The notes: a model not told the origin generated them from the letters alone. A stretch of 64,000 nucleotides of DNA from a bacterium YEK0313 (GCA_000751295.2 CCMO02000002.1:1014501-1078500), one strand, 5' to 3'; shown: positions 1-9,295, counted from the stretch's first letter. Translations and numbers: made by a program.

Positions 1-1682
1 TCCAGACGCTCTACAGCCGCCATTTCAACTTGGCCGAAGCGCGCGTCAGGGTGATCGCGCCGGATATCGGCGGCTCGTTCGGCATGAAGCTGCATGTCTA
101 TCACGAGGACATGGCGGTGGTGGCCCTGAGCATTCTCACCGGCCGGCCGGTGCGCTATGTCGCCGACCGCACCGAAGCCTTCGTCTCCGACATCCACGCC
201 CGCGATCACCGGGTGAAGGCGCGGCTGGCGACCGACGCCGAGGGGCGCATCCTGGCGATCGACGTCGACGACGTCACCGCGGTCGGGGCCTTCTCGACCT
301 ATCCGCGCACCAGCGCCGTCGAAGGCAACCAGGTGATCCGGCTGATCGGCGCGCCCTATCGCTTCGATCACTATCGGGCGGAGCTCTCGGTCATATTCCA
401 GAACAAGGTGCAGACCAGCCAGTACCGTGCGGTCGGCCATCCCATCGCCTGTGCGGTCACCGAGCGGCTCGTCGACCTCGCGGCGGCAAGGCTCGGCCTC
501 GACCCCTTCGCCATGCGCGCGAAGAACCTCATCGCCGACGATGCCTATCCGGCGAGCTCGGCCTCCGGCTACCATTTCGAGAAGCTGTCGCACGAGACCT
601 GCCTTGCCCGCCTCAAGACGATGATGGACTACGAGGGCCTGCGCCGCGACCAGGCCGAGGCCCGCGCCCGCGGAGTCCATCGCGGCATCGGCATCGCGAC
701 CTTCGTCGAGATCACCAATCCGAGCCCGGCCTTCTACGGCATCGGCGGCGCCCATATTTCGGCCCAGGACGGCGCCGTGGTGAAGCTGACGCCCTCGGGC
801 GAGGTGCAGTGCCTGATCTCGGTGACCGAGCAGGGCCAGGGCACCGAGACGATCATCGGCCAGATCGTCGCCGAAAAGCTCGGCGTCGACCGCGAGCGGG
901 TCAAGGTCATCACCGGCGATACCGACGTGACGCCGCATGGCGGCGCCACCTGGGCCTGCCGCGGCGCCGGCATCGGCGGCGAGACCGCCTTCCAGGCGGC
1001 CAAGGCCCTGAGGCGCAACGTGCTCGGCATTGCCGCGGCCATTCTGCAGACCCAGGCCGAGGCGCTCGATCTCGTCGACGGCGTGGTGGTGGAGCGGGCC
1101 CGCGGCACCGCTCGCCTCGACCTCGCCGACATTGCCCGCATCGCCTATTTCCGCTCGGACGTGCTGCCGCCGGGCGCGCAGGCCCAGCTCACCGTCGCCC
1201 ATCACTTCGCGCCGGAAGGCTATCCCTTCGCCTTCACCAACGGCATCCAGGGCTGCCATGTCGAGGTCGACGTCGAGACCGGCTTCGTCAAGCTCTTGAA
1301 GCACTGGGTGGTCGAGGACTGCGGCACGATCATCAACCCGATGCTGGTCGACGAGCAGGTGCGCGGCGGCGTGGTCCAGGGCCTCGGCGCGGCGCTGTTC
1401 GAGGAATGCCTCTACGACGACAACGGCCAGCTCACCAACGGCTCGCTCGCCGACTATCTCGTGCCCATGGCCTGCGAGATGCCCGACATCGTCATCGGCC
1501 ATGTCGAGACGCCGACGCGCGACACCGAGCTCGGCGCCAAGGGTTGCGGCGAGGCCGGCACGGCCGCCGCCTCGGCCGCCGCCCTCAACGCCGTCAACGA
1601 CGCGCTTCTGCCCTTCGGCGCGACCATCGCCGAGATCCCCATGACGCCGCATCGCATCCTCACCGCGCTGAAGCGCGTGTGA
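1..1682 (+). CDS. Xanthine dehydrogenase-family molybdopterin-binding large subunit (5' truncated)
   Basis: The reading frame is open to the window edge, so this is the C-terminal part (about 560 residues) of a protein usually near 750-800 residues. The family binds Mo-molybdopterin cytosine dinucleotide and hydroxylates aldehydes, purines or N-heterocycles together with FAD and 2Fe-2S subunits, which would lie upstream. Visible landmarks are DIGGSFGMK near the start, the active-site loop QYRAVGHPIA, the cofactor segment EQGQGTETIIGQI, and the C-terminal KGCGEAGT with the catalytic glutamate. The loop is not the AYRCSFR of true CO dehydrogenases, so a CO dehydrogenase role is unlikely. It lies 43 nt upstream of a Liv-type ABC transporter, which suggests that its substrate is imported by that system. 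That link is inference. Confidence 0.88.
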   Translation, partial: QTLYSRHFNLAEARVRVIAPDIGGSFGMKLHVYHEDMAVVALSILTGRPVRYVADRTEAFVSDIHARDHRVKARLATDAEGRILAIDVDDVTAVGAFSTYPRTSAVEGNQVIRLIGAPYRFDHYRAELSVIFQNKVQTSQYRAVGHPIACAVTERLVDLAAARLGLDPFAMRAKNLIADDAYPASSASGYHFEKLSHETCLARLKTMMDYEGLRRDQAEARARGVHRGIGIATFVEITNPSPAFYGIGGAHISAQDGAVVKLTPSGEVQCLISVTEQGQGTETIIGQIVAEKLGVDRERVKVITGDTDVTPHGGATWACRGAGIGGETAFQAAKALRRNVLGIAAAILQTQAEALDLVDGVVVERARGTARLDLADIARIAYFRSDVLPPGAQAQLTVAHHFAPEGYPFAFTNGIQGCHVEVDVETGFVKLLKHWVVEDCGTIINPMLVDEQVRGGVVQGLGAALFEECLYDDNGQLTNGSLADYLVPMACEMPDIVIGHVETPTRDTELGAKGCGEAGTAAASAAALNAVNDALLPFGATIAEIPMTPHRILTALKRV

Positions 1683-1725
1683 GCCTGAAGCCAAGCAGAA
1701 CAAGACCTTCCGGGAGGACAAGACC

Positions 1726-2967
1726 ATGAGCCGCAGCACGGGAAGCTTCACCCCTCGGCCGTCGCGCCGCGCCGTCATGGCCGGCCTCAGTGCCGGCCTC
1801 GTGGCGGCGCCCTGGATCGCCCGCGCGCAAGGCGAGACCATCCGCATCGGCTTTCCGACGCCGCTGACGGGACCCTTCGCGGCCGAGGCGCGCGACCAGG
1901 TGCGCAGCGCCGAGCTCGCCGTGAAGCTGATCAACGACAAGGGCGGGGTCGCCGGCCGCAAGGTCGAGCTGCTCGTGCGCGACGACAAGCTGAATGCCGG
2001 CGAGGCGGCGACCCGCACGCTGGAGCTGATCGAGAAGGACAAGGCCCACGCCATCGTCGGCGCGCTGTCGAGCGCGGTGCAACTGGCGGTCAACGAGGTG
2101 ACCCGCGCCCGCGGCGTGATCTACGTCTCGATCAGCCAGTCCGACACGATCAACGAGGCCAAGGACTTCAGCCGCTTCACCTTCCACGAGGCGCTGAACC
2201 CGCACATGACCACGGCGGCGGTGGCCAAGCACACGTTCAAGGCCGGCGCGAAGGTCGCCTATCTCGTCGCCGACTATGCCTATGGCCACGAAATGCTGCG
2301 CGGCTTCAAGCGGGCGCAGGCGGCGATCGGCGCCCAGGGCGTCGGCGAGATCCTGCACCCGTTCGGCGCGGCCGACTATTCCACCTTCATGCCGCGCCTG
2401 CGCGCCATGCGGCCGGACATTCTCTGCATCTGCAATTTCGGCCGCGACCAGGCCAATGCGATCAAGCAGGCGGTCGATTTCGGCATGAAGCAGCAGATGA
2501 AGATCGTGGTGCCGGTGCTCCTGCACAACCAGCGCCTCGCCATCGGGCCGGACGCCTTTGCCGGCGTCGTCGGCGGCGCCAACTACTATTGGGGCCTGGA
2601 GCGCACGATTCCCTCGGCCAAGGCCTTCAACGACGCCTTCCGCGCCGCCCATGCCGGAGCGGTGCCGACCGACTACGGCGCCTATGGCTTCACCGGCGTC
2701 CATTCGCTGCTGCTCGCCATGCAGGCGGCCGGCGGCACCGATACGGACAAGGTCGTCGCCGCGCTCGAAGCGCTGAAATACGACATTGCCAAGGGACCGC
2801 AGAGCTACCGGGCCTGCGACCACCAATCGGTGCAGTCGGTGCTGGTGCTGGAATCCAAAAAGAAGGCCGACATGCAGGGCGACACGGACCTGTTCACCGT
2901 GCTCGCCGAGGAGCCCGGCTCGGAGACCGCCCTGCGCAGTTGCGCCGAGCTCGGTTTCCCGGCCTGA
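1726..2967 (+). CDS. Liv-type ABC transporter substrate-binding protein
   Basis: A periplasmic binding protein (413 aa, type I fold, Peripla_BP_6 family) for the importer encoded just downstream. The N-terminus has a twin arginine at residues 14-15, a hydrophobic stretch and an ARA-QG cleavage site near residue 34, so export is probably by Tat. The mature part starts with TIRIGFPTPLTGPFA, typical of branched-chain amino acid, amide and urea binders, and contains the family-typical VGALSSAVQLAV segment. An RBS-like cgggagga precedes the ATG. The ligand cannot be read from the sequence. The adjacent molybdenum hydroxylase suggests an aromatic or heterocyclic compound rather than an amino acid. 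Confidence 0.9.
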   Translation: MSRSTGSFTPRPSRRAVMAGLSAGLVAAPWIARAQGETIRIGFPTPLTGPFAAEARDQVRSAELAVKLINDKGGVAGRKVELLVRDDKLNAGEAATRTLELIEKDKAHAIVGALSSAVQLAVNEVTRARGVIYVSISQSDTINEAKDFSRFTFHEALNPHMTTAAVAKHTFKAGAKVAYLVADYAYGHEMLRGFKRAQAAIGAQGVGEILHPFGAADYSTFMPRLRAMRPDILCICNFGRDQANAIKQAVDFGMKQQMKIVVPVLLHNQRLAIGPDAFAGVVGGANYYWGLERTIPSAKAFNDAFRAAHAGAVPTDYGAYGFTGVHSLLLAMQAAGGTDTDKVVAALEALKYDIAKGPQSYRACDHQSVQSVLVLESKKKADMQGDTDLFTVLAEEPGSETALRSCAELGFPA

Positions 2968-2998
2968 CAAACGCGGGCGAAACGCCGGAGACGCGCCG

Positions 2999-3874
2999 AT
3001 GGACGTCGAACTCATCGCCATGCAGATCGTCGCGGGGCTGGCGCTCGGCGCGATCCTGATCATGGTCGCGCTGGGCCTGACCATCGTGTTCGGCATGCTC
3101 GGCATCGTCAACTTCGCCCATGGCGCGCTGTTCATGGTGGGCGCCTATGCCGGCCTGTGGGTGGCTTCGCTGACCGGCAGCTTCTGGTGGGCGCTGGTCG
3201 TCGCGCCGGTTGCCATCGGCCTCTTCGGCATCGTCATCGAGCGGGTGCTGATCCGGCCTCTCTACAAGCGCTCGGTCGACGATCCGCTGCTGCTCACCTT
3301 CGGCCTCGGCTATGTGCTGGTGGAAGCCGTGCGCATCGTGTTCGGCTCCGACGGCATTCCGTTCGCGACGCCCGAGGCGCTGCAGGGCGTCGTCGATCTC
3401 GGCATCGGCTTCTTCCCGATCTACCGGCTGTTCGTCGTCGCCGTGGTGGCGCTGGTGCTCGTCGCGCTGTGGCTCGGCCTCGAGCGCACGCGCTTCGGGC
3501 TGATCGTGCGCGCCGGCGCCCGCGATCCGCTGATCATGCGCGTGCTCGGCGTCGATATCGGCAAGCTCTGGTTCATCGTCTTCGGTCTCGGCGTCGGGCT
3601 CACCGCGCTCGGCGGCGTGCTCGCCGCGCCGATGCGCAACGTCAATCCGGAAATGGGCACACTGGTGCTGGCCGAAGCCTTCGTCGTCACCGTCATCGGC
3701 GGCCTCGGCTCGCTCGTCGGCGCGGTGGTCGCCGGCCTGATGGTCGGCGTCGCGGTCAGCCTGACTGCGCTGTTCGCGCCGGAAATGGCGACCATCGTGA
3801 TGTTCGCGCTGATGGCGCTCGTGCTGCTGGTCAGGCCGCAGGGCCTGTTCGGCAAGGCGGGAGGCGGCGCATGA
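2999..3874 (+). CDS. Liv-type ABC permease (LivH family)
   Basis: An inner-membrane permease of 291 aa starting MDVELIAMQIVAGL. The frame stays open further upstream, but this ATG gives the normal N-terminus of the family and sits 31 nt after the binding-protein stop. Multiple hydrophobic helices and the signature VNFAHGALFMVGAY (about residues 37-50) identify the LivH family. Near the C-terminus VIGGLGSLVGAVVAGL is the conserved cytoplasmic-loop region that contacts the ATPases. Its stop overlaps the next start as ATGA, which indicates translational coupling with the LivM-like partner. Confidence 0.92.
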   Translation: MDVELIAMQIVAGLALGAILIMVALGLTIVFGMLGIVNFAHGALFMVGAYAGLWVASLTGSFWWALVVAPVAIGLFGIVIERVLIRPLYKRSVDDPLLLTFGLGYVLVEAVRIVFGSDGIPFATPEALQGVVDLGIGFFPIYRLFVVAVVALVLVALWLGLERTRFGLIVRAGARDPLIMRVLGVDIGKLWFIVFGLGVGLTALGGVLAAPMRNVNPEMGTLVLAEAFVVTVIGGLGSLVGAVVAGLMVGVAVSLTALFAPEMATIVMFALMALVLLVRPQGLFGKAGGGA

Positions 3875-4857
3875 CGCAGCCGTCCGCTCTTGCCGCCCGT
3901 CCCGCCGCGCCGGCCGCCAGCGCCGACCTCCTGTCGCGCTGGCGCGTGCCGCTCTGCCTTGCCGCGCTCTGCGTGCTGCCGTGGATCCTGCCGTCCAAGG
4001 CGCTCGCGGTGAACGTGCTGATCTATGGGATCTACGCGGTCGGCTACAATCTTCTGTTCGGTTATACCGGCCTCCTCTCCTTCGGCCATGCCGCCTTATT
4101 CGGCGCCGGCGCCTATGCGACCGGCATCGCGATCGCCCATTTCGGTCTTCCCTGGCACGCGGCGGTCGCCTGCGGCGTCATCGGCGCGGGACTGCTCGCG
4201 GTCGTCATCGGCGCCCTGTCGATCCGCACCCGCGGCATCTATTTCTCGATGGTGACGCTCGCCCTGTCGCAGCTCGTCTACTACGCCGCGCTGCAGGCCT
4301 ATGGCTGGACCGGCGGCGAGAACGGCCTGCGCGGCTTCACCGTCGGCCGGCTCGCGCTCGCCGGCCTGTCCATCGACGTCATCGACCCCGTCAACAAATA
4401 TTACGTCATCATGGTGTTCGCGGCGGCGGCGCTCTGGCTGGTCTCGCGCATCCTCAACTCGCCCTTCGGCGCGGTGATCGAGGCGATCAGGGAGAACGAG
4501 GTCAGGGCGCGCGCCTGCGGCTACGACGTCGAGCGCACCAAGCTGATCGCCTTCGTGCTGTCGGGCCTGATCTGCGGCCTCGCCGGCACGCTGTCGGCGC
4601 TGCACCTGGCCATCGTGCCGCTCGACACGCTGCACTATAACACATCGGGCCTCGCGGTGATGATGACCCTGCTCGGCGGAGCCGGGAGCTTTTTCGGGCC
4701 CTTCGTCGGCGCGCTGGTCTTCCTGCTCGTCGAGGACGTCGCCTCGCTCTGGACCTCGCACTGGCAGATCATCGTCGGCACCATGTTCATCCTCTGCGTG
4801 CTGTTCCTGCCGAAGGGCATCTGGGGCACCCTGCTCGGCCTGAGGGCTGGCCGATGA
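3871..4857 (+). CDS. Liv-type ABC permease (LivM family)
   Basis: The second membrane subunit, 328 aa, starting MTQPSALAARP. The start was chosen because ATGA overlaps the LivH stop and because the first transmembrane helix follows within 30 residues. The signature GYTGLLSFGHAALFGAGAY is the LivM version of the permease motif, and LGGAGSFFGPFVGALVF is the conserved C-terminal loop. It should heterodimerise with the preceding permease. Its stop again overlaps the next start (ATGA at 4854), so the genes are coupled. Confidence 0.92.
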   Translation: MTQPSALAARPAAPAASADLLSRWRVPLCLAALCVLPWILPSKALAVNVLIYGIYAVGYNLLFGYTGLLSFGHAALFGAGAYATGIAIAHFGLPWHAAVACGVIGAGLLAVVIGALSIRTRGIYFSMVTLALSQLVYYAALQAYGWTGGENGLRGFTVGRLALAGLSIDVIDPVNKYYVIMVFAAAALWLVSRILNSPFGAVIEAIRENEVRARACGYDVERTKLIAFVLSGLICGLAGTLSALHLAIVPLDTLHYNTSGLAVMMTLLGGAGSFFGPFVGALVFLLVEDVASLWTSHWQIIVGTMFILCVLFLPKGIWGTLLGLRAGR

Positions 4858-5609
4858 CCGCGCCCCTGCTCGCCTGCGACAATGTCGGCCGGCGCTTCGG
4901 CGGCTTCGTCGCGCTCGAAGGCGTCACCACCGCCTTCGCGGCCAACAAGGTGACCGCGGTGATCGGACCGAACGGCGCGGGAAAGAGCACCTTCTTCAAC
5001 GTGCTGTCGGGCGTCATCGCGCCGACCTCCGGCACGGTCCGCTTCCGCGGCCAGGACCTTGCCGGCACGCCGCAGCACCGCTTCGCCCATCTCGGCATTT
5101 CCAGATCCTACCAGATTACCAACATCTTCCCCGAGCTGACGGCGCACGAGAATGTCAGGGTGGCGGCCCAGGCCTTCCGCTCGCGCTACGACATCCTGAC
5201 CCGCCGCGCCCGGCTGACCGAGCTCGACGCGCGGGCGGCGGCCGCGCTCGACGCCGTCGGCCTCGCCGCCCGGGGCGGCGCCACGGCCAAGTTCCTGGCC
5301 CATGGCGAACAGCGGGCGCTGGAGATCGCCATCGCCCTCGTCGCCGACCCGGCCCTGCTGCTGCTCGACGAGCCGACCGCCGGCATGGGGCCGGAGGAGA
5401 CCCGCGGCATGGTGGCGCTGATCGAGCGGCTGGCGCGCGAGCGCACCATCCTGCTGGTCGAGCACAAGATGAAGATGATCCTCGGCCTCAGCGACCGCAT
5501 CCTGGTGCTGCACCATGGGCGGCTGATCGCGGACGGCACGCCCGCGGAGATCCAGGCCGATGCCGAGGTCAGGCGCGTCTATCTCGGACAGAACGATGGC
5601 TATGCTTGA
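4854..5609 (+). CDS. Liv-type ABC ATPase (LivG family)
   Basis: A cytoplasmic ATPase, 251 aa. Walker A GPNGAGKST is at residues 38-46, and Walker B LLLLDEP at 168-174 is followed by TAGMGPEE, typical of LivG. The signature motif reads LAHGEQRALEIA instead of LSGGQ. LivG proteins commonly have a degenerate L-x-Y-G-x-Q form here, so this is a family trait rather than a defect. The switch histidine is in LLVEHKM. It pairs with the LivF-like ATPase that follows and powers import. Confidence 0.92.
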   Translation: MTAPLLACDNVGRRFGGFVALEGVTTAFAANKVTAVIGPNGAGKSTFFNVLSGVIAPTSGTVRFRGQDLAGTPQHRFAHLGISRSYQITNIFPELTAHENVRVAAQAFRSRYDILTRRARLTELDARAAAALDAVGLAARGGATAKFLAHGEQRALEIAIALVADPALLLLDEPTAGMGPEETRGMVALIERLARERTILLVEHKMKMILGLSDRILVLHHGRLIADGTPAEIQADAEVRRVYLGQNDGYA

Positions 5610-6318
5610 GATCGAAGGACTGAACGCCTGGTACGGCGCGAGCCACGTGCTGCACGGCGTCTCGCTCGCCGTCGCCGCCGGCGAGATCGTCGCGCTGGTC
5701 GGCCGCAACGGCGCCGGCAAGACCAGCACCATGCGGGCGGTCATGGGCCTGATGCCGAGGACGACCGGCACGATCCGTTTCGACGGCCGCGATCTCGGCG
5801 CGCTTGCCGCCCACCGGCGCTTCCATCTCGGCCTTGCCTATGTGCCCGAGGAGCGGCGCATCGTGCCCGGGCTCACGGTGCGCGAGAACCTCGAGCTCGG
5901 CCTCGTGGCCAGCCGGGGCGCGGGCGCCTCGCGCCCCGACATCAACCGCGCCATCGACGAGATCGCGGTGAGCTTCCCGCGCCTGAAGGAGCGGCTCGGC
6001 CAGCAGGGCGTAACGCTGTCCGGCGGCGAGCAGCAGATGCTCGCGATCGCCCGCGCGCTGATCGCCAAGCCGAAGATGATCCTCCTGGACGAACCCTCCG
6101 AAGGCATCATGCCGGTGCTGGTGGAGGAGATGGGCGTACTGTTCCGCCGCCTGCGCGACGAGGGCATCACGCTGCTGCTGGTCGAGCAGAATGTCGAATG
6201 GGCGCTGAACCTCGCAAGCCGCGCCGTGATCATCGACCAGGGCGAGGTGGTGCACACCAGCAGCGCCGCCGCCCTGCTCGCCGACAAGGAGATCCAGGAG
6301 CGCTATTGCGCGGTGTGA
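5596..6318 (+). CDS. Liv-type ABC ATPase (LivF family)
   Basis: The second ATPase of the importer, 240 aa from MAMLEIEGLNAWYG. The start at 5596 lies 14 nt inside livG; a second ATG at 5602 is equally possible, and the longer upstream frame lacks family similarity. Walker A GRNGAGKT is at 36-43, the signature LSGGEQQ at 141-147 and Walker B ILLDEP at 162-167 followed by SEGIMP, a LivF hallmark. It is the last gene of the operon. The next gene is on the opposite strand. Confidence 0.92.
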   Translation: MAMLEIEGLNAWYGASHVLHGVSLAVAAGEIVALVGRNGAGKTSTMRAVMGLMPRTTGTIRFDGRDLGALAAHRRFHLGLAYVPEERRIVPGLTVRENLELGLVASRGAGASRPDINRAIDEIAVSFPRLKERLGQQGVTLSGGEQQMLAIARALIAKPKMILLDEPSEGIMPVLVEEMGVLFRRLRDEGITLLLVEQNVEWALNLASRAVIIDQGEVVHTSSAAALLADKEIQERYCAV

Positions 6319-6334
6319 GACGGGGAGGCCCGTC
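6319..6334 (+). terminator. Weak stem-loop after the Liv operon
   Basis: GACGGG and CCCGTC form a 6-bp stem with a GAGG loop directly after the livF stop codon. There is no T-tract, so a role as an intrinsic terminator is uncertain. Confidence 0.3.
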
Positions 6335-6394
6335 CTTGAAAGGCGCTTTGGCAGTTACCCTCCAGCCATTGGCCAGGTCGTGCGGCAATACCGT

Positions 6395-6853
6395 TCATCG
6401 GTTTCCCGATTGCCCTTCGTCCGCAAGCTCCGGCGGAACCTCCGCCGCGGCCTTCGCGCGAGTCACGAACCAGAACAGAAAGCCGCCGAGCGCACCGAAG
6501 GCGCCGAGCGCCAGCGAGATCTCGAAATGGCCTCTGTCCCGCATGGTTGACAGATGCAGGATCGCCCAGGGCGTGGCGCCGGCGACGAAGCCGTTGAGGG
6601 TTGCGAGCCACCAGCGGTGCGGCAGCCAGCGCAGCAGCAGCGCATAGAGCGGCAGGCCGACGATCAGCACGTGCAGGGCGCCGATGATGGTGCCGTAGAC
6701 GATCACCGCGAGGGAGCCGAAAATAGCCATCGCGTCCAGGTTCTTCGGGTCCATCAGCAGCGTCGCGACCATGAAGAGCGCGATGAGCGCCGGCGGGCCG
6801 CTGGCCGCCAGCAGCAGTCCCAGAACGAGGCGTTCGCCCGGTATGCCGCGCAA
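6395..6853 (-). CDS. Small integral membrane protein of unknown function
   Basis: The frame extends further upstream, but a TTG at 6853 with GAGGA seven bases before it is the best start and gives 152 aa beginning MRGIPGERLVLGLLLAASG. There are four hydrophobic segments: roughly residues 8-28, around AIFGSLAVIVYGTIIGALHVLIVGLPLYALLL (two helices) and SLALGAFGALGGFLFWFV near the C-terminus. The short cytoplasmic tail is charged. I recognise no family. It stands alone, convergent with the Liv operon and divergent from the LysR gene. Confidence 0.6.
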   Translation of the reverse strand: MRGIPGERLVLGLLLAASGPPALIALFMVATLLMDPKNLDAMAIFGSLAVIVYGTIIGALHVLIVGLPLYALLLRWLPHRWWLATLNGFVAGATPWAILHLSTMRDRGHFEISLALGAFGALGGFLFWFVTRAKAAAEVPPELADEGQSGNR

Positions 6854-7198
6854 GTGAGCATCCTCATGGTCATGGCCGGCCCTGCCCGCCCTGCGCGCAG
6901 AATGCGCACGGCAGGCCGGCCGGTCCGGGCGCAATGAAACCGCACCGTGTTTCGTTTTCGTTTCGTTTGGCGCAGGCGCGTCGCCGGAACGGCGCGCGGC
7001 CGGGAGCGAGAAGGGAGGCAACCGGTCCGCCTTGCCGGAATGGTCCCCGCGCGACGCCGGGCACGAAGCACCTTGGCTCGACGGTTGTTGCGGCGGCTTC
7101 CGCGATGACGATACTGGCCGGGCTTGCGCAACGATCTTCGCATCGCTGGGCGTCGGCGAGGCGGGCGGCGAGGCCCATGGTGGGGTGGAGCGTCAATC
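6854..7198. other. Intergenic region upstream of the LysR gene
   Basis: 345 bases between two divergent genes with no supported gene. It has a run of ttcgtt-like direct repeats near 6950-6970 and otherwise GC-rich sequence. Promoters for both flanking genes should lie here, but none is clear enough to place. Confidence 0.4.
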
Positions 7199-8116
7199 GT
7201 GAGATTCTTGGCCCTGCGGTATTTCAACGAGGTGGCCCGCCTCGGCTCGATCCGCAAAGCCGCCGACCGGCTGCACGTCGCGCCATCCGCCGTCAGCCGG
7301 CAGATCGCGCTCCTCGAGGCGGAACTGGGCACGGAACTCTTCAAGCGGTTCAAGACCGGCGTCAGGCTCATGCCGGCCGGCGAGGTGCTGGCGCGCCAGA
7401 GCCATCGCATCTTCCGCGACCTGGAGCGCGCGCGCTCCGGCATCGACGACCTCATGGGCCTGCGCCGCGGCACGATCAGCCTGTGGGTGATCGAGGGGTT
7501 CGTCACCGGCCTCCTTCCCGAGATCCTGGCGGGCTTCAACCGGCGCTACCCCAACATCTCGTTCAGGGTCTACACCGATTCGACCGACCGCATCGTCGAG
7601 GCCCTGCTCGAGGACGAGGCGGATATCGGCATCACCTTCAATGCCCTGCCGCGCCCCGAAATCGAGGTGGTGGCAGAGTTCAAGGAAGGCATTTCCTGTC
7701 TCGTCGCGCCCTCGCATCCCTATGCCGGCCGCAAGAGCCTGTCGCTTGCCGAGCTGTGCGCCGACCAGCTCGCCCTGCCGGTGCAGAGCTTCGGGCTCCG
7801 CCAAGTTTTCGACAAGGTGATCGCCAGCCGCGGCTACGATCCGCGCGTGCTGGTCACGACCAATTCCCTGGAACTCACCAAGACGCTCGCAGCAACCGGC
7901 AGCGCCATCGCCTTCATGCCGGCGCTCACCGTGGTGAGGGAGCTGGCCGCCGGCTCGCTCATCGCCATTCCCATCTCGGACCGGGAATTCCAGACCTCCC
8001 GCTCCAGCGTCAGCATCCATCGCGACAGACCGCTGTCCCATGCGGCGGGCGACTTCCTGAAAGTTCTGGTGGCGCAGATCCGCAAGCTTGTCGACGGGCA
8101 GGCGCAGCGCCGCTGA
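7199..8116 (+). CDS. LysR-family transcriptional regulator of the Rut-like cassette
   Basis: A DNA-binding regulator, 305 aa from the GTG at 7199. TGGAG sits 8 nt upstream of that codon, and starting there gives the usual LysR length and N-terminus (MRFLALRYFNEVARLGS). The winged HTH covers residues 1-60, with the helix-turn-helix in SIRKAADRLHVAPSAVSRQ. The rest is the periplasmic-binding-like effector domain. It is transcribed in the same direction as, and 98 nt upstream of, the cassette it probably controls. The gap holds a GTGTTG/CAACAC inverted repeat (8118-8123 and 8164-8169) that might be part of its site. The effector is unknown; a cassette substrate is likely. Confidence 0.88.
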   Translation: MRFLALRYFNEVARLGSIRKAADRLHVAPSAVSRQIALLEAELGTELFKRFKTGVRLMPAGEVLARQSHRIFRDLERARSGIDDLMGLRRGTISLWVIEGFVTGLLPEILAGFNRRYPNISFRVYTDSTDRIVEALLEDEADIGITFNALPRPEIEVVAEFKEGISCLVAPSHPYAGRKSLSLAELCADQLALPVQSFGLRQVFDKVIASRGYDPRVLVTTNSLELTKTLAATGSAIAFMPALTVVRELAAGSLIAIPISDREFQTSRSSVSIHRDRPLSHAAGDFLKVLVAQIRKLVDGQAQRR

Positions 8117-8214
8117 CGTGTTGCCTTTTCGTCAAGATTGCATGACCGATTCTCGTCTTTGAACAACACACGGCGCGCACTAGGCTTCCGCTCAACCAAA
8201 AGAGGGGATTGCCT

Positions 8215-9282
8215 ATGCACACCGAGAATCCGCCGCCTCCCGGAGCGCCGGCGCTGGCCTTCGCCAGCCGGCGCACCGTCGTCCTGGGCACCGGCGCGAC
8301 GGCGCTGTCGGCCGTCCTCGGCCAGCTCGGCAGCCCCGCTCTCGCGCAGGCCGCAATGCCCGTCCGCGTCACCGAGGCGATCCATCTCGGCATGTATGTG
8401 TCGATCTATGCCGCCAAGCATGGCGGCTTCTTCCGCAAGCACGGCCTCGACGTGACAATCTCCTCGGCCGGCGGCATCGCGCTGGCCGTGCCGGTCGTGC
8501 TCTCGGGCAATGCCTCCTTCGCGGTCACCGGCGCGGGCATGTCGGTGAACGCGGCCAATGAAGGCGCCAAGCTCGTCAACATCGCCAAGATCGTCGGCGG
8601 CGTCGCCATGTGGGCGGTCGCCAAGCCCGGCTCGACGATCAGGACGATCGGCGACTTCCGCGGCAAGACGATCGCGACCCTGCGCTATCCCTCCTCGACC
8701 ATCCAGACGCCAACCTTCGCCATGAAGGAGCGCGGCGGCTTCGAACCCGAGAAGTCCGGCGTCCGCTTCCTCCAGCTTCCGAACGGCGCGCAGGCACAGG
8801 CCGTTCTCGACGGCCGGGCCGATGTTGCGACCATGTTCGAGTGGGAGGTGAGCATCGCCAAGCAGCAGTTCAACCTGGAGCCGGTCTTCTCGTTCTCCGA
8901 CATTATCGGCCCACTGGCCTGGACCACCGCCATGGCCAAGCGCGACCTCCTCGACAAGGACCCCCGGCTGGCCCAGGCCTTCTGCGATGCGATCGCCGAG
9001 GCGCAAGCCGCCCTTCATGCCGACGGCGGCGAATTGTTCGTGAAAGCGTCGGTCGCCGAATTTCCGCAGGTGTCGGAGGCGGTCATCCGCGCCGCCGCGG
9101 ACAACCTCCTCAAGAAGACCAGCGCCATTCCGAAGAGCCCGACCATCTCCCGGGCGGAGTGGGACGCCGACCTCGCCTTCGAACTGGCCGGCGGTGCGAT
9201 CAAGACCACCCGGCCCTACGAGGAAATGGTCGACAACGGATTTGCCGAACGCGCCGCCGCCAAGATCGGCCGCCCGAGCTGA
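8215..9282 (+). CDS. NMT1/THI5-like ABC transporter substrate-binding protein
   Basis: A periplasmic binding protein, 355 aa. The ATG at 8215 is preceded by agagggga. An upstream in-frame TTG at 8209 is less likely. A Tat-like twin arginine lies at residues 19-20, followed by a hydrophobic segment ending in PALAQA near 46. The mature domain (TEAIHLGMYVSIYAAKHGGFF, then LAVPVVLSGNASFAVTGAG) is typical of binders for nitrate, sulfonate, pyrimidine precursors and riboflavin. With the permease at 10408 and the ATPase at 12057 it makes a complete importer split by Rut enzymes. I infer a ligand related to pyrimidine breakdown. Confidence 0.88.
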   Translation: MHTENPPPPGAPALAFASRRTVVLGTGATALSAVLGQLGSPALAQAAMPVRVTEAIHLGMYVSIYAAKHGGFFRKHGLDVTISSAGGIALAVPVVLSGNASFAVTGAGMSVNAANEGAKLVNIAKIVGGVAMWAVAKPGSTIRTIGDFRGKTIATLRYPSSTIQTPTFAMKERGGFEPEKSGVRFLQLPNGAQAQAVLDGRADVATMFEWEVSIAKQQFNLEPVFSFSDIIGPLAWTTAMAKRDLLDKDPRLAQAFCDAIAEAQAALHADGGELFVKASVAEFPQVSEAVIRAAADNLLKKTSAIPKSPTISRAEWDADLAFELAGGAIKTTRPYEEMVDNGFAERAAAKIGRPS

Positions 9283-9295
9283 CACAAAGGACATC

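Noticed and set aside
1..1682. Carbon monoxide dehydrogenase large subunit (coxL)
   Set aside because: The active-site loop reads YRAVGHP, without the Cys-containing AYRCSFR motif of true CO dehydrogenase.
5294..5330. Degenerate ABC signature LAHGEQ in the LivG-like ATPase as a defect
   Set aside because: LivG proteins normally lack a strict LSGGQ, and all other motifs are intact.
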